Shown: positions 37,487-47,351 of the stretch, one piece after another
Numbering within the stretch: the stretch's first letter is position 1
How the letters are laid out: the number at the start of each line of letters is the position of its first letter
NCBI GenBank assembly: GCA_016873715.1
Contig: VGWF01000012.1
Location: forward strand, 1-52,466
Direction: 5' to 3'
Length of the DNA stretch: 52,466 nucleotides
Source of the DNA: Lentisphaerota bacterium
GTDB taxonomy: Bacteria; Verrucomicrobiota; Kiritimatiellia; PWTM01
Made by a program: the position numbers and the translations under genes
The notes under the pieces: generated by a model
Database searches by the model: none
Told to the model about the DNA's origin: nothing
What the model saw: only the letters and a program-made list of their open reading frames with translations

Positions 37487-39321
37487 GCGACCGCACCCGC
37501 ATCCCGCCGGACTGGGAGGTCGCGCGCCTCCGCCTGCTCTTCGCCGGCATGCTCGGCGCCTTCGCGGTGATCCTCGCGACGCTCTGGCGCATCCAGGTCG
37601 CCCACGGCGAGCAGTACCGCGAGGATCTTGCCAAGCAGAGCGTGCGCCGCGTCCGCATCCCCGGCCCGCGCGGGCTCATCTTCGACCGCCGCGGGCGGCC
37701 GCTCGCCGAGAACCGGCCGAGCTACGGCATCGCCCTCTACCTCGAGGAACTGCGCCCCACCGCCCGCCGCCGCACCACGGCGCAGGAGGTGACGCGGACG
37801 ATCGAGGAACTGACCGCGATCCTCGGCGTCCCGCCGCAGGTCACGACGAACGACCTCCGCGCCCACATCAAGCGCCGTCTCCCCCTCCCCTACATCGCCT
37901 GGCGCGACCTGCCCGAGGAGGCCGTCGCCCGGTGGGCCGAACGCGGCGCGTCGATGCCCGGCGTCGACCTCTACCCCGAGCCGGTGCGCGTCTACCGCGC
38001 GGGATCGAACGCCTGCCACGTCCTCGGCTACGTCGGACGCGCCGAGATCGACGCCGGGGCGGACGAGCCCTACCACTACTACCTCTCCGAAATGGCCGGC
38101 GCCGCGGGGATCGAGAAGGTCTACGACGACGTGCTGCGCGGCCAGGCCGGCGGCCGGCTCGTCCGCGTCGACGCCGCCGGGTTCCGCTACCACGATCTCG
38201 GCGGCACCGAGGCCAGGCCCGGGCAGGACCTGAAGCTCTCGCTCGACCTCGACCTCCAGCGCGCCGCCGAGGCCGCGCTCGCCGGCATCCCCGGCGCCCT
38301 CGTCGCGCTGGACCCCGACACCGGGGCCGTGCTCGCGATGGCCAGCACCCCCGCCTACGACCCCAACGGCTTCGTGCCCTCCATCCCCTCCTCCCTGTGG
38401 ACCGCGCTGCGGGACGATCCCCTCACGCCCCTGCTCAACCGCGCCGCCGCCGGCGCCTACGCCCCGGGCAGCACGTTCAAGCCGGTCGTCGCCATGGCCG
38501 CGATGCAGTCGCGCAAGGCGTCCGCCTCCACCCGCCACACCTGCCCCGGCTACTTCCAGCTCGGCAGCGCGCGCTTCCGCTGCTGGGACACCCTCGGCCA
38601 CGACACGATCGACCTCTCGCACGCGATCCGCTACTCGTGCAACGTCTACTTCTTCCACCTCGGCCTCGATACGGGGCCGGATCCCATCGCGGCGACGGCG
38701 CGCGCGATCGGCCTCGGCGGACGCTCCGGGATCGACCTCGACGCCGAGTCGCCGGGCATCGTGCCCGACCCCGCCTGGAAGCGCCGCGCATGGCGCGACA
38801 CGTGGCGCGACGGCGACACTTGCAACTACGCCATCGGCCAGGGACCGATCGCCACGACGCCGCTCCAGATGGCGATGGTCGCCGCGTCCATCGCCAACGG
38901 CGGGAAGCGCGTCCATCCGCGCCTCCTGATGGCCGTCCGCCCGCACGGGGCCGACGCCTTCCGCGACGCGCCCGGCGAGGCGCCCGAGTCCCTCGGCTGG
39001 AATGCCGCCGCCCTGCGCGTCGTCCGCGAGGGCATGCGGGACGTCGTGATGGCCGAGGACGGCACCGGCCGCCGCCTCCGCGTGCCGGGCGTCGCCCTCG
39101 CCGGCAAGACCGGAACGGCCGAGTACGGACGCAAGGAGGAGGGGAAGAAGCGCGGCTGGATGATCGCGTTCGGGCCGTTCGAGAAGCCCCGCGTCGCCGT
39201 CGCGATGGTCGTCGAGGACGCGGTGTCCGGCGGCCTCACCGTCGCGCCGCGCCTGCAGCAGTTCTTCGCCGCGGCGTTCGGGGCCGGCACCAACGCCGCG
39301 CCCGCCGGAGGCCAGGGATGA
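37483..39321 (+). CDS. mrdA: Penicillin-binding protein 2 (rod-elongation transpeptidase)
   Basis: 612 aa. One N-terminal membrane anchor is followed by the dimerisation region starting RIPGPRGLIFDRRGRPLAENRPSY. The transpeptidase domain has the active serine Ser330 in GSTFKP, the SCN motif (YSCNVYFFHLG) and KTGT (Lys542). It cross-links peptidoglycan for cylindrical growth with RodA and MreBCD. The start overlaps the mreD stop and the end overlaps rodA. Confidence 0.96.
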   Translation: MSDRTRIPPDWEVARLRLLFAGMLGAFAVILATLWRIQVAHGEQYREDLAKQSVRRVRIPGPRGLIFDRRGRPLAENRPSYGIALYLEELRPTARRRTTAQEVTRTIEELTAILGVPPQVTTNDLRAHIKRRLPLPYIAWRDLPEEAVARWAERGASMPGVDLYPEPVRVYRAGSNACHVLGYVGRAEIDAGADEPYHYYLSEMAGAAGIEKVYDDVLRGQAGGRLVRVDAAGFRYHDLGGTEARPGQDLKLSLDLDLQRAAEAALAGIPGALVALDPDTGAVLAMASTPAYDPNGFVPSIPSSLWTALRDDPLTPLLNRAAAGAYAPGSTFKPVVAMAAMQSRKASASTRHTCPGYFQLGSARFRCWDTLGHDTIDLSHAIRYSCNVYFFHLGLDTGPDPIAATARAIGLGGRSGIDLDAESPGIVPDPAWKRRAWRDTWRDGDTCNYAIGQGPIATTPLQMAMVAASIANGGKRVHPRLLMAVRPHGADAFRDAPGEAPESLGWNAAALRVVREGMRDVVMAEDGTGRRLRVPGVALAGKTGTAEYGRKEEGKKRGWMIAFGPFEKPRVAVAMVVEDAVSGGLTVAPRLQQFFAAAFGAGTNAAPAGGQG

Positions 39322-40436
39322 TGCGCCGCACCGCCGCCGCCCATCCGTTCCGCTGGCTCCTCCGGGCCGACGGCCTCTTCCTCGCCGCCGTCGTCCTGCT
39401 CATCGGCATCGGCATCGCCTTCATCTACAGCGCCGGCCGCCACGGCCCGAACCTCGCGACCCTCTGGCAGAAGCAGATCGGCTGGGCGGTCCTCGGCCTG
39501 ATCCTCTGCGCCGGGGCGATCGTGTCCGACTACCGCCGCATCGGGACGCAGGCGCTCTGGCTCTACTCGATCTCCCTCGGCGTGCTCGTGTTCACGCTGT
39601 TCTTCGGCATGAAGATCAACGGCGCCCGCTGCTGGCTGAACTTCTTCGGCACGCCGGTGCAGCCCGCGGAGTTCGCCAAGCTCGCCACGATCGCGATGCT
39701 CGCCCGCGAACTGAGCCGGCCCGACCTCAACCCCGAGCGGTGGGCCGTCCTCGTGCGCGGCGGCGTCCTCGGCGCCGCGCCGTTCGGCCTGATCATGCTC
39801 CAGCCCGACCTCGGCACGGCCTTCACCCTGGTCCCGGTCACGATGGCGATGCTGTTCGTCGCGGGCGTCCCCGCCCGCCGCCTCGCGCTGATCCTCGGGC
39901 TCGGCGTGCTGATGCTGCCGGCCGCGTGGATCTTCCTCGACGAGTACCAGAAGGAACGCATCCGGGTCTTCTTCGACCCCTGGCGCGATCCGCTCGGCAC
40001 GGGATGGAACAAGATCCAGTCCGAGATCGCCGTCGGCGCCGGCGGCCTGTGGGGCAAGGGATGGCTCGAGGGCACGCAGAACACCCTCGGGTTCCTCCCC
40101 CGCCCCGTCGCCCCGACGGATTTCATCTACTCGGTGATCGCGGAGGAACGGGGATTTGCCGGCTCGGTCGTGCTGCTCGCCCTCTTCACGGTGGTGCTGG
40201 GCGGCGGCATCCGGGCCGCGATCGGAGCAAGAGACAAGTTCGGACAACTGCTGGCCGCAGGGGTGGCGACCCTGCTCTTCTGTCACGTGTTCGTGAACCT
40301 GGCGATGACCATCGGGCTGCTGCCGATCACCGGCCTGCCCCTTCCCCTCGTGAGCTACGGGGGGTCGTTCATGGTGGCCATGGGCCTGGCCGCGGGACTG
40401 ACGCAGAGCGTGTTCGCGCGCCGGAGGCCGGCATGA
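39318..40436 (+). CDS. rodA: Peptidoglycan polymerase RodA (SEDS family)
   Basis: 372 aa with about ten membrane helices. SEDS motifs are present: QPAEFAKLA, QPDLGTAF, FLPRPVAPTDFIYSVIAEERGF (extracellular loop with the functional Asp) and LPLPLVSYGGS near the end. It polymerises glycan strands from lipid II together with PBP2. The start is ATG 39318 overlapping the mrdA stop. Confidence 0.96.
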   Translation: MMRRTAAAHPFRWLLRADGLFLAAVVLLIGIGIAFIYSAGRHGPNLATLWQKQIGWAVLGLILCAGAIVSDYRRIGTQALWLYSISLGVLVFTLFFGMKINGARCWLNFFGTPVQPAEFAKLATIAMLARELSRPDLNPERWAVLVRGGVLGAAPFGLIMLQPDLGTAFTLVPVTMAMLFVAGVPARRLALILGLGVLMLPAAWIFLDEYQKERIRVFFDPWRDPLGTGWNKIQSEIAVGAGGLWGKGWLEGTQNTLGFLPRPVAPTDFIYSVIAEERGFAGSVVLLALFTVVLGGGIRAAIGARDKFGQLLAAGVATLLFCHVFVNLAMTIGLLPITGLPLPLVSYGGSFMVAMGLAAGLTQSVFARRRPA

Positions 40437-40454
40437 TCCCGGGAAAGGGCATCC

Positions 40455-42059
40455 ATGATTAGGAAGCTGATCGACATGGTGTTCGGCAAGCGCGCGGTGA
40501 AGAACCAGATCATCATCAACGCGGAGGCGCTCGAGACCCGCGTCGCGATCCTCCAGGAGAACGAGCTGACCGACTTCCACGTCGAGCGGCCCAGCGAGGA
40601 CCGCATCGTCGGCTCGATCTTCAAGGGCCGCGTGCAGAACCTCGAGGACAGCCTCCAGGCCGCGTTCATCGACATCGGGATGAAGAAGAACGCCTTCATC
40701 CACTACTGGGACATGATCCCCGAGGACACCATGCGCCTCGAGGTCGAGGAGGGCGGCGGGGGCGGCGGCGAGGGCAACCGCCAGCAGCGGCGCAGCAAGC
40801 AGCTCGCCTCCGAGATCCAGCAGCGGTTCCCGATCGGCTCGGAGATCGTCGTCCAGGTCACCAAGGGCGCCATCGGCACCAAGGGACCGCGCGTCTCGGC
40901 CAACCTCAGCGTCCCCGGGCGCTACCTCGTCATGATGCCCGGCTCGTCGCTGAAGGGCGTCTCGCGCCGCATCGAGGATCGCGACGAACGCGAACGCCTC
41001 AAGAAGGTCCTCGCCCGCCTCCCGGTCCCCAAGAACCTCGGGATCATCGTCCGCACCGCCGGCCTCGGCACCCGCCGCACCGCGTTCGCCCGCGACCTGC
41101 GCTCCCTCCTCGACATCTGGGTCCAGATCGAGACCGGCATCCGCGAGAAGCCCGCCCCCTGCCGCCTCTACCAGGAGCCCGACCTGATCGAGCGGATGAT
41201 CCGCGACGCGCTCACCGAGGAGGTCGACCGCATCATGGTCGACTCGCGCGAGGAGTACGAACGCATCAAGGCCCTCGTCGCCCGCATCTCCCGGCGCGCC
41301 CGCGGCGCCCTGAAGATCTACGAGGGCGACGCGCCGATCTTCGAGTACTACGACATCGAACGCCAGATCGAGAACTCCTTCCGCCGCAAGGTGTGGATGA
41401 AGTCCGGCGGCTACATCGTCTTCGACGAGACCGAGGCGCTCGTCGCCATCGACGTCAACACCGGCCGCTACAAGGGCGGGAAGACGCAGGACGAGTCGAT
41501 CCTCCAGGTCAACCTCGAGGCCGCCGAGGAGGTCGCCCGCCAGCTCCGCATGCGCAACGTCGGCGGGCTCGTCGTCATCGACTTCATCGACATGAAGTCC
41601 CGCAAGGACCAGGCCCAGGTCTACCGCCGCATGAAGGAGTGCCTGCGCAAGGACAAGGCCCGCACCAACGTCCTCCAGATCTCGCCGCTCGGCCTCCTCG
41701 AGATGACCCGCCAGCGCACCGACGAGAGCATCCGCGACACCGCCCTCGTCAACTGCCCCTACTGCGGCGGCCGCGGCAAGGTGAAGTCCGCCCTGTCGAT
41801 GAGCGTCGAACTCCAGCGCCAGATCGCCGGCGTCATGCGCCGCCACCGCAAGCCGGGCGAGACCCTCGACCTGCGGATCGTCGTCAACCCCGTCATCCTC
41901 GAGCGCCTGCGCCGCGAGGACGAGGCCACCCTCGTCGCCATGGAGTCGAAGTACAAGGGCCGCCTGGGCTTCGTCCCGGACAACACCCGTCACATCGAGG
42001 ACTTCACCATCCAGAACGCCGCCACCGGGGCCGAACTCTATACCACGCGCGAGGCGTGA
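40455..42059 (+). CDS. rng: Ribonuclease E/G family protein
   Basis: 534 aa. An S1-like RNA-binding domain (VGSIFKGRVQNLEDSLQAAF) contains a Gly/Glu-rich insertion (about residues 98-110). The catalytic core follows, with DETEALVAIDVNTG and VVIDFIDM (metal-binding Asp residues). The zinc-link motif is CPYCGGRG near residue 434. There is no long C-terminal scaffold, so it is closer to RNase G than to full RNase E. It lies 18 bp behind rodA, the same neighbourhood as in proteobacteria. Confidence 0.93.
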   Translation: MIRKLIDMVFGKRAVKNQIIINAEALETRVAILQENELTDFHVERPSEDRIVGSIFKGRVQNLEDSLQAAFIDIGMKKNAFIHYWDMIPEDTMRLEVEEGGGGGGEGNRQQRRSKQLASEIQQRFPIGSEIVVQVTKGAIGTKGPRVSANLSVPGRYLVMMPGSSLKGVSRRIEDRDERERLKKVLARLPVPKNLGIIVRTAGLGTRRTAFARDLRSLLDIWVQIETGIREKPAPCRLYQEPDLIERMIRDALTEEVDRIMVDSREEYERIKALVARISRRARGALKIYEGDAPIFEYYDIERQIENSFRRKVWMKSGGYIVFDETEALVAIDVNTGRYKGGKTQDESILQVNLEAAEEVARQLRMRNVGGLVVIDFIDMKSRKDQAQVYRRMKECLRKDKARTNVLQISPLGLLEMTRQRTDESIRDTALVNCPYCGGRGKVKSALSMSVELQRQIAGVMRRHRKPGETLDLRIVVNPVILERLRREDEATLVAMESKYKGRLGFVPDNTRHIEDFTIQNAATGAELYTTREA

Positions 42060-42098
42060 GACTGGCCACGCGCATCGCGGGAGGCTATCGTACGCCCG

Positions 42099-45000
42099 AT
42101 GTCACACGAACCTGAAACCGCCGGTCCGGCCCCGTGGCCGGACCTGTACCGCGCCATGCGGATGGCCCGCCGCATCGAGGCCACCGCCACCGACCTCGCG
42201 CGCCGCGGCGACGCCTCGTTCCACCTCGGCGGCGACGGCCACGAGGCCTCCGCCGCCTTCGCCGCGCTCCTCGGCCCGCAGGACTGGCTCCACCCGCACT
42301 ACCGCGATGTCGCCCTCATCCTCGCGCGCGGCCTCCCCCCCTCCGCCTACCTGCACTCGCTGCTCGGCACCGCCTCCGGCCCGACCGCCGGCCGCGAGAT
42401 GCCCCCCTTCCAGTGCGACCCGGCCCTGCACATCCTCAGCATGCCCACCCTCGTCGGCAACAACGCCCTCCAGGCCGCCGGCGTCGCCGCCGCCGTCCGC
42501 GACCGGCCCGGCGCCCCCGTCGTCTACTGCGCCCTCGGCGACGGCGGCTCGCAGGAGGGCGAGGTCCTCGAGGCCGTCGCCGAGTGCGTCCGCGCCCGGC
42601 TCCCCGTCCTCTTCGTCGTCCAGGACAACCGCTTCGCCCTCTCCACCCCGACCGCCGGCCGCACCTTCTACGACCTGCCCGCCGGACCGGCCGGCGCCTT
42701 CCTCGGCGTCCCGATCGTCCACGTCGATGGGCGCGATCCCCTCGCCCTCCACGCCGCCGTCGCGCCGCTCGTCGCCGCCATGCGCTCCGACCGCGCCCCG
42801 CGCATCGTCGTCATGCACTGCGAACGGCTCCTGAGCCACTCGAACTCCGACGACCAGTCCGTCTACCGCAGCGACGCCGAGATCGCCCGCATCCGCGCCG
42901 ACGCCGACCCCGTCGCCACGCTGCGCGCCCGCCTCGCCGCCGGCCCGCTCGGCGCGCGGGGCGTCGACGCCCTCGAGGCCGCCGTCGAGGCCGACCTCGC
43001 CGCCGCCCTAGAGGCCGCCCGCGCCGCCCCCCGTCCCGTCCACGCCCCCGCCCGCCGCCCCCTGCCCGACGGCGCCGACCGCCGCTCGCGCGAGGCCCGC
43101 GGCGCGGACGCCGGCCGCACCCTCTCCATGCTCGAGGCGATGCGCGAAACCCTCCGCTCGCTGCTCGACCGCGATCCGGCCGTCACCCTCTGCGGACAGG
43201 ACATCGCCGACCCCAAGGGCGACGTCTTCGGCGTCACCCGCGGCCTCTCCACCGCCTTCCCCGGCCGCGTCGCGAACGCCCCCCTCACCGAGAGCACGAT
43301 CGTCGGCACCGCCGTCGGCCGCGCCCTCGCCGGCGGACGCCCCGTCGCCTTCCTCCAGTTCGCCGACTTCTTCCCGCTCGCCTACAACCAGCTCGCCGCC
43401 GAACTCGCCGCCATCCACTGGCGCACCAACGGCGCGTACGAAGCGCCCGTCATCGTCATGGCCGTCACCGGCGGCTACCGCCCCGGCCTCGGCCCCTACC
43501 ACGCCCAGAGCCCCGAGGCCGCCATGGCCCTCGCGCCCGGCCTCGACGTCGTCGCCCCCGCCACCGCCGCCGACGCCGCCGGCCTGCTCAACGCCGCCTA
43601 CGAATCCCGTCGCCCGACCGTCTTCCTCTACCCCAAGGCCCTCCTCAACGAGCGCCGCCTCGCCACCTCGCCGGACGTCGCCGCCCAGTTCGTCCCCCTC
43701 GGACGCGCCCGCACCGTCCGCTCCGGCCGCGACCTGACCCTCGTCGGCTGGGCCAACACCGTCGGCCTCTGCGAACGCGCCGCGGACGAACTCGCCCGCG
43801 CCGGCGTCGAGACCGAGGTCATCGACCTGCGCTCGATCTCGCCGTGGGACCGCGACCTCGTCGCCGCCTCCGCCGCCCGCACCGGCCGCCTCATCGTCGT
43901 CCACGAGGCCTCCGCCTTCTGCGGCGTCGGGGCCGAGATCCTCGCCGCCGTCGCCGAGTCGTCCACCGCCCCCGTCGCCCTCGCCCGCGTCACCGGCCCG
44001 GACTCCCTCCTGCCGTTCCATGCCGACCTCCAGCTCGAGGTCCTCCCCTCCGTGCGGCGCATCCTCGAACGCGCCGCCGCCATGCTCGACCTCGACCTCC
44101 GCTGGGAGAAGCCCGCCGACGACGCGCCCGGCACCCGCACCGTCCGCGCCGCCGGGTCGAGCCCGTCGGACGAGAACATCCGCATCGTCCGCCTCCACGC
44201 GAAGCCCGGCGACGCCGTCGCCGCGGGCGCCATCCTCGCCTCCGTCGAGGCCGACAAGGCCCCGCACGAGATCGCCGCGCCCTGCGCCGGCACCGTCGCC
44301 AGCCTCGCCGCCGCCGAGGGCGAGATCCTCAAGGCCGGCGCCCCCCTGCTGCGCCTCGCCGTCGCGGACGATGCCGCCTCCGCCGCCCCCGCCGCCGAAG
44401 TCCCCGTCATCCGGCGCCGCGCCCGCTCCGCCCGCACCGCCCCCGCCCTGCTCCGCCGCGACGAACGTCCCGTCGTCATCTCCGCCATCTGCCACACCAC
44501 CGGCGCGCGCGAGGTCTCGAACGAGGAACTCGTCCGCTCCTACCCGGACTGGAAGCCGGAGGACGTCGTCCAGCGCACCGGCATCGAGCGCCGCTACTGG
44601 ATCGGCCCCGGCGAGAACGCCCTCACCCTCGCCGTCTCCGCCTGCCGGAAACTCCTCGACCGCGAAGGCCTCACGATCGCCGACTTCAACGCCATCATCT
44701 GCAGCACCGGCACGCCGCTCTCGGCCACGCCCTCCCTCGCGTGCCGCATCCTGAAGGAACTCAACGAGCCCGGCGGGGCCGTCCAGATGCAGGCCCACGA
44801 CGTCAACGCCGCCTGCACCGGCTACCTCTACGCCCTCCAGCAGGCCTGCGACATGCTCCAGCACAACCCGGATGCCCGCATCCTCCTGGTCACGTCCGAG
44901 ACCCTCTCGCCCATGCTCGACCACTCCGACCCCGGCACCCTCTTCCTCTTCGGCGACGCCGCCACCGCCTCGCTCATCTCGCGCGAGTCCCGCCCCGGCG

Positions 45001-45431
45001 GCTTCAACCTGCGCGTCAGCCGGCCCGTCCTCTCCGCCCTCGGCGAGGAGGAGAAGGTTCTCTACGTCCCCGCCATCAACACCGGCGCCTACGTCGCGAT
45101 GGACGGCAAGCGCGTCTTCCGCGTCGCCATCCGCAAGATGATCGACATGCTCGAGGGCGCCTGCGGCGCCGACGGGCTCTCGATCAACGACCTCTCCATG
45201 ATCGTCCCCCACCAGGCCAACGAACGCATCATCGAGGCCATCCAGAAGGCGATCAAGTTCCCGACCGAGAAGGTCTTCTATTTCATCCGCGATTACGGCA
45301 ACACCTCGTCGAACACCATCCCCCTCGCCCTCTCCGCCCTCATCCCCGGCCAGCCCGCCGGCTACAAGGTCGGCCTCACCGCCTTCGGCGGCGGCTTCAC
45401 CTTCGGCGCCGCCATCCTCGAAGTGCTCTGA
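42099..45431 (+). CDS. Fusion of 2-oxoacid dehydrogenase E1-alpha, E1-beta, lipoyl-like domain and ketoacyl-ACP synthase III
   Basis: 1110 aa in one open frame with four modules. (1) Residues 20-320 are E1-alpha, with the thiamine diphosphate motif GDGGSQEG (147-154) to QDN177. (2) Residues 341-665 are E1-beta (LTESTIVGTAVG, FADFFPLAYNQL). (3) Residues 692-755 are a biotinyl/lipoyl-type domain with VEADK720A, Lys720 being the expected lipoylation site. (4) Residues 790-1110 are a FabH-like synthase with the triad Cys906 (AACTG), His1038 (VPHQAN) and Asn1068 (YGNTSSN). No E2 acyltransferase or E3 is in the chain. The layout suggests decarboxylation of a 2-oxoacid, transfer of the acyl group to lipoate, and direct use as primer for chain extension; that last step is inference. 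The next gene follows after 12 bp. Confidence 0.92.
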   Translation: MSHEPETAGPAPWPDLYRAMRMARRIEATATDLARRGDASFHLGGDGHEASAAFAALLGPQDWLHPHYRDVALILARGLPPSAYLHSLLGTASGPTAGREMPPFQCDPALHILSMPTLVGNNALQAAGVAAAVRDRPGAPVVYCALGDGGSQEGEVLEAVAECVRARLPVLFVVQDNRFALSTPTAGRTFYDLPAGPAGAFLGVPIVHVDGRDPLALHAAVAPLVAAMRSDRAPRIVVMHCERLLSHSNSDDQSVYRSDAEIARIRADADPVATLRARLAAGPLGARGVDALEAAVEADLAAALEAARAAPRPVHAPARRPLPDGADRRSREARGADAGRTLSMLEAMRETLRSLLDRDPAVTLCGQDIADPKGDVFGVTRGLSTAFPGRVANAPLTESTIVGTAVGRALAGGRPVAFLQFADFFPLAYNQLAAELAAIHWRTNGAYEAPVIVMAVTGGYRPGLGPYHAQSPEAAMALAPGLDVVAPATAADAAGLLNAAYESRRPTVFLYPKALLNERRLATSPDVAAQFVPLGRARTVRSGRDLTLVGWANTVGLCERAADELARAGVETEVIDLRSISPWDRDLVAASAARTGRLIVVHEASAFCGVGAEILAAVAESSTAPVALARVTGPDSLLPFHADLQLEVLPSVRRILERAAAMLDLDLRWEKPADDAPGTRTVRAAGSSPSDENIRIVRLHAKPGDAVAAGAILASVEADKAPHEIAAPCAGTVASLAAAEGEILKAGAPLLRLAVADDAASAAPAAEVPVIRRRARSARTAPALLRRDERPVVISAICHTTGAREVSNEELVRSYPDWKPEDVVQRTGIERRYWIGPGENALTLAVSACRKLLDREGLTIADFNAIICSTGTPLSATPSLACRILKELNEPGGAVQMQAHDVNAACTGYLYALQQACDMLQHNPDARILLVTSETLSPMLDHSDPGTLFLFGDAATASLISRESRPGGFNLRVSRPVLSALGEEEKVLYVPAINTGAYVAMDGKRVFRVAIRKMIDMLEGACGADGLSINDLSMIVPHQANERIIEAIQKAIKFPTEKVFYFIRDYGNTSSNTIPLALSALIPGQPAGYKVGLTAFGGGFTFGAAILEVL

Positions 45432-45443
45432 GGAGCCGAGGCC

Positions 45444-46793
45444 ATGCTGACCCGCATCTCCCGACGCGACTTCCTCAAGGCCTCGGGCGCGGCCGCGGCC
45501 GCCGCCGTCTCCGGCTGCCGGCAATTCGCCCCGGCCTCCGCCTCCGCCCCCGCCCGGCGGTGGTTCAAGGGCAACCTGCACATGCACAACCAGTGGTCCG
45601 ACGGCGAGCCCCTGCCGGAGTGGGCCGTCGACTGGTACAAGTCCAACGGCTACCACTTCATCTGCCCGTCGGACCACAACATCTTCCAGACCGACGCCCT
45701 CCGCTTCGACGGCTTCGGCTTCAACCTCCCGCCGTCGGATCCCGCCGCCTTCAAGGGCGAAACGTCGCTGTGGAAGATGGTCTCCCCCGCGGCCGGCTGG
45801 GCGAAGCTGACCCGGGCCCGCATCGACCAGGCCGCCGAACGCTTCGGCAGGGACTCCGTCCGCACCCTCGTCGTCGGCGGCCAGACCTTCGTCCGCATGA
45901 AGCCGTTCGCCGAACTCGAGAAGCAGTTCGTCGAGCCGGACAGGTTCCTCATGATCCCCGGCTTCGAGCAGACCGGCGGCTGCCCGGACGGCCGCCAGGT
46001 TCACGTCAACTTCATCAACGTCCGCGAGGCCTTCCCCTACATCGCCGCGGAACAGCCGGGGGAGATCCTCGAACGGACCTACGCCAGGGGCCGCGAACTC
46101 TACGGGAGAGACTACCTCTTCACCGCCAACCACCCGCTGTGGCGCTACTACGACGTCTCCCCGGCCGACCTGATCGCCCTGCCGCAGATCCGCCTCTTCG
46201 AGCTGAACAACAACGAGGTCACCGGCGGCTTCGACGCGCATCCCCGGGGCTGGACACCCGAGCGCTGCTGGGACATCGTCAACGCGCACCGGGCCGCGCA
46301 CGACCAGCCTCTCCTGCTGGGGATGGGATGCGACGACCGCCACGTCTACGACGGTCCCGCGAAGGCGTGGTCCGTCGTTCGCGCCGCGAACCTCCGCGCG
46401 GGGGACCTGATCGACGCGATCGCGGCGGGCGACTTCTACGCCTCCAACGGGCTGGATTTCGCCGACATCCGCTTCGACGGCCGCACGCTCGCCGTCCGGA
46501 TCGACGTCCGCGAGGAGGGTGCCCACCGCATCCAGTTCGTCGGCACGAAGCGCGGCTACGACCCGTCCCGCCGGACGGTCGACGTCGCCAAGGGCCCCCG
46601 CTGCCCCGAACGCAGGATCGACGTCTATTCCGACTCCATCGGCACGACCCTGGCCACGGTCGAGGGCACGGAGGGCGCCTACACCCTCAAGCCCGACGAC
46701 CTCTACGTCCGCGCCCGGATCGTCCGGGTCTCCCCCGAACTCCAGCCCGACTGGAAATCCCGCCCCGCCGCCTGGTCCCAGCCGTACCGGTAG
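45444..46793 (+). CDS. Tat-exported PHP-type metallohydrolase (CehA/McbA-like)
   Basis: 449 aa. The leader has the twin-arginine motif SRRDFLKASG and a hydrophobic Ala run, with a Cys (SGC) that could make it a lipoprotein. The fold looks like a PHP-type phosphoesterase: GNLHMHNQWSDG supplies the HxH pair, PSDHN the next ligands, TANHPLW and GMGCDDRHVY the later ones. The C-terminal part is beta-rich. The substrate is unknown. The motif order supports a metal-dependent hydrolase. Confidence 0.78.
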   Translation: MLTRISRRDFLKASGAAAAAAVSGCRQFAPASASAPARRWFKGNLHMHNQWSDGEPLPEWAVDWYKSNGYHFICPSDHNIFQTDALRFDGFGFNLPPSDPAAFKGETSLWKMVSPAAGWAKLTRARIDQAAERFGRDSVRTLVVGGQTFVRMKPFAELEKQFVEPDRFLMIPGFEQTGGCPDGRQVHVNFINVREAFPYIAAEQPGEILERTYARGRELYGRDYLFTANHPLWRYYDVSPADLIALPQIRLFELNNNEVTGGFDAHPRGWTPERCWDIVNAHRAAHDQPLLLGMGCDDRHVYDGPAKAWSVVRAANLRAGDLIDAIAAGDFYASNGLDFADIRFDGRTLAVRIDVREEGAHRIQFVGTKRGYDPSRRTVDVAKGPRCPERRIDVYSDSIGTTLATVEGTEGAYTLKPDDLYVRARIVRVSPELQPDWKSRPAAWSQPYR

Positions 46794-47351
46794 CCCTCCC
46801 GCGCCGTTGTCGTCATCTCGTCGCCCGGCCCGGACGAAGGCAAGCGCATGAGGACGAGGGACGAGGGGCGTGGGTCGAGGGGGCGTGTGAGAGTGGCTGG
46901 TGCCGGGAGGGCCGCCGGCCCCGGCGGCCGAACGAACGACCTGAAACGAACGCCCCGCCCAGCGTCCCGTTTGACAGCCCGTTCCGCAGCGACGTACCCT
47001 CCGCCCCATACGAAGAGTCCGCACGCCGGGAGACCGCGGACGCAGTGGATGAACCGATGCAAGGCGACGCACAGGTCCATCGGGCCGCGGATCCGGCGGG
47101 ATCCCGCGGACTCGCTCCCATCGGCGGATCGTCCGTTCCCTGCCTCCGATCTCCCGCCGCATACCTTCGCACCCTCCGCGCCTCACCGGCTCCCCGCCCC
47201 TCGGCCCCGTCTGAGGCCTATCGCTTTCCCCTACTGCACCCACGAAACCAAGCGGGAAAAGTCATGAGGCCCGGCACATGATCCCAACCCTCCGACATCA
47301 ATCATTTTCGGGCTCATTCGATGGTGGGCTTCCACAGGGGAAGGGCGCGAA
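46794..47351. other. 558-bp intergenic region with repeat remnants
   Basis: No convincing gene is present; the open frames here have shadow-type composition. About 46851-46880 there is GACGAGGGACGAGGGGCG, the reverse complement of the CCCTCGTCC/CCCTCGCCC runs at 50796-50830. The last 70 bases become clearly less GC-rich and lead to a strong ribosome site (GGGGAAGGG) for the next gene. Confidence 0.5.

Noticed and set aside
43008-47243. 1411-codon minus-strand frame
   Set aside because: Gly/Asp/Glu/Ala-rich shadow of the fusion gene with no motif.
46848-47267. 139-codon frame in the 46794-47351 gap
   Set aside because: It begins in repeat sequence, is Arg/Pro-rich and has no ribosome site or recognisable domain.
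42134-47281. 1715-codon plus-strand frame across the fusion and PHP genes
   Set aside because: It is almost entirely Arg/Pro and out of frame with two well-supported genes.
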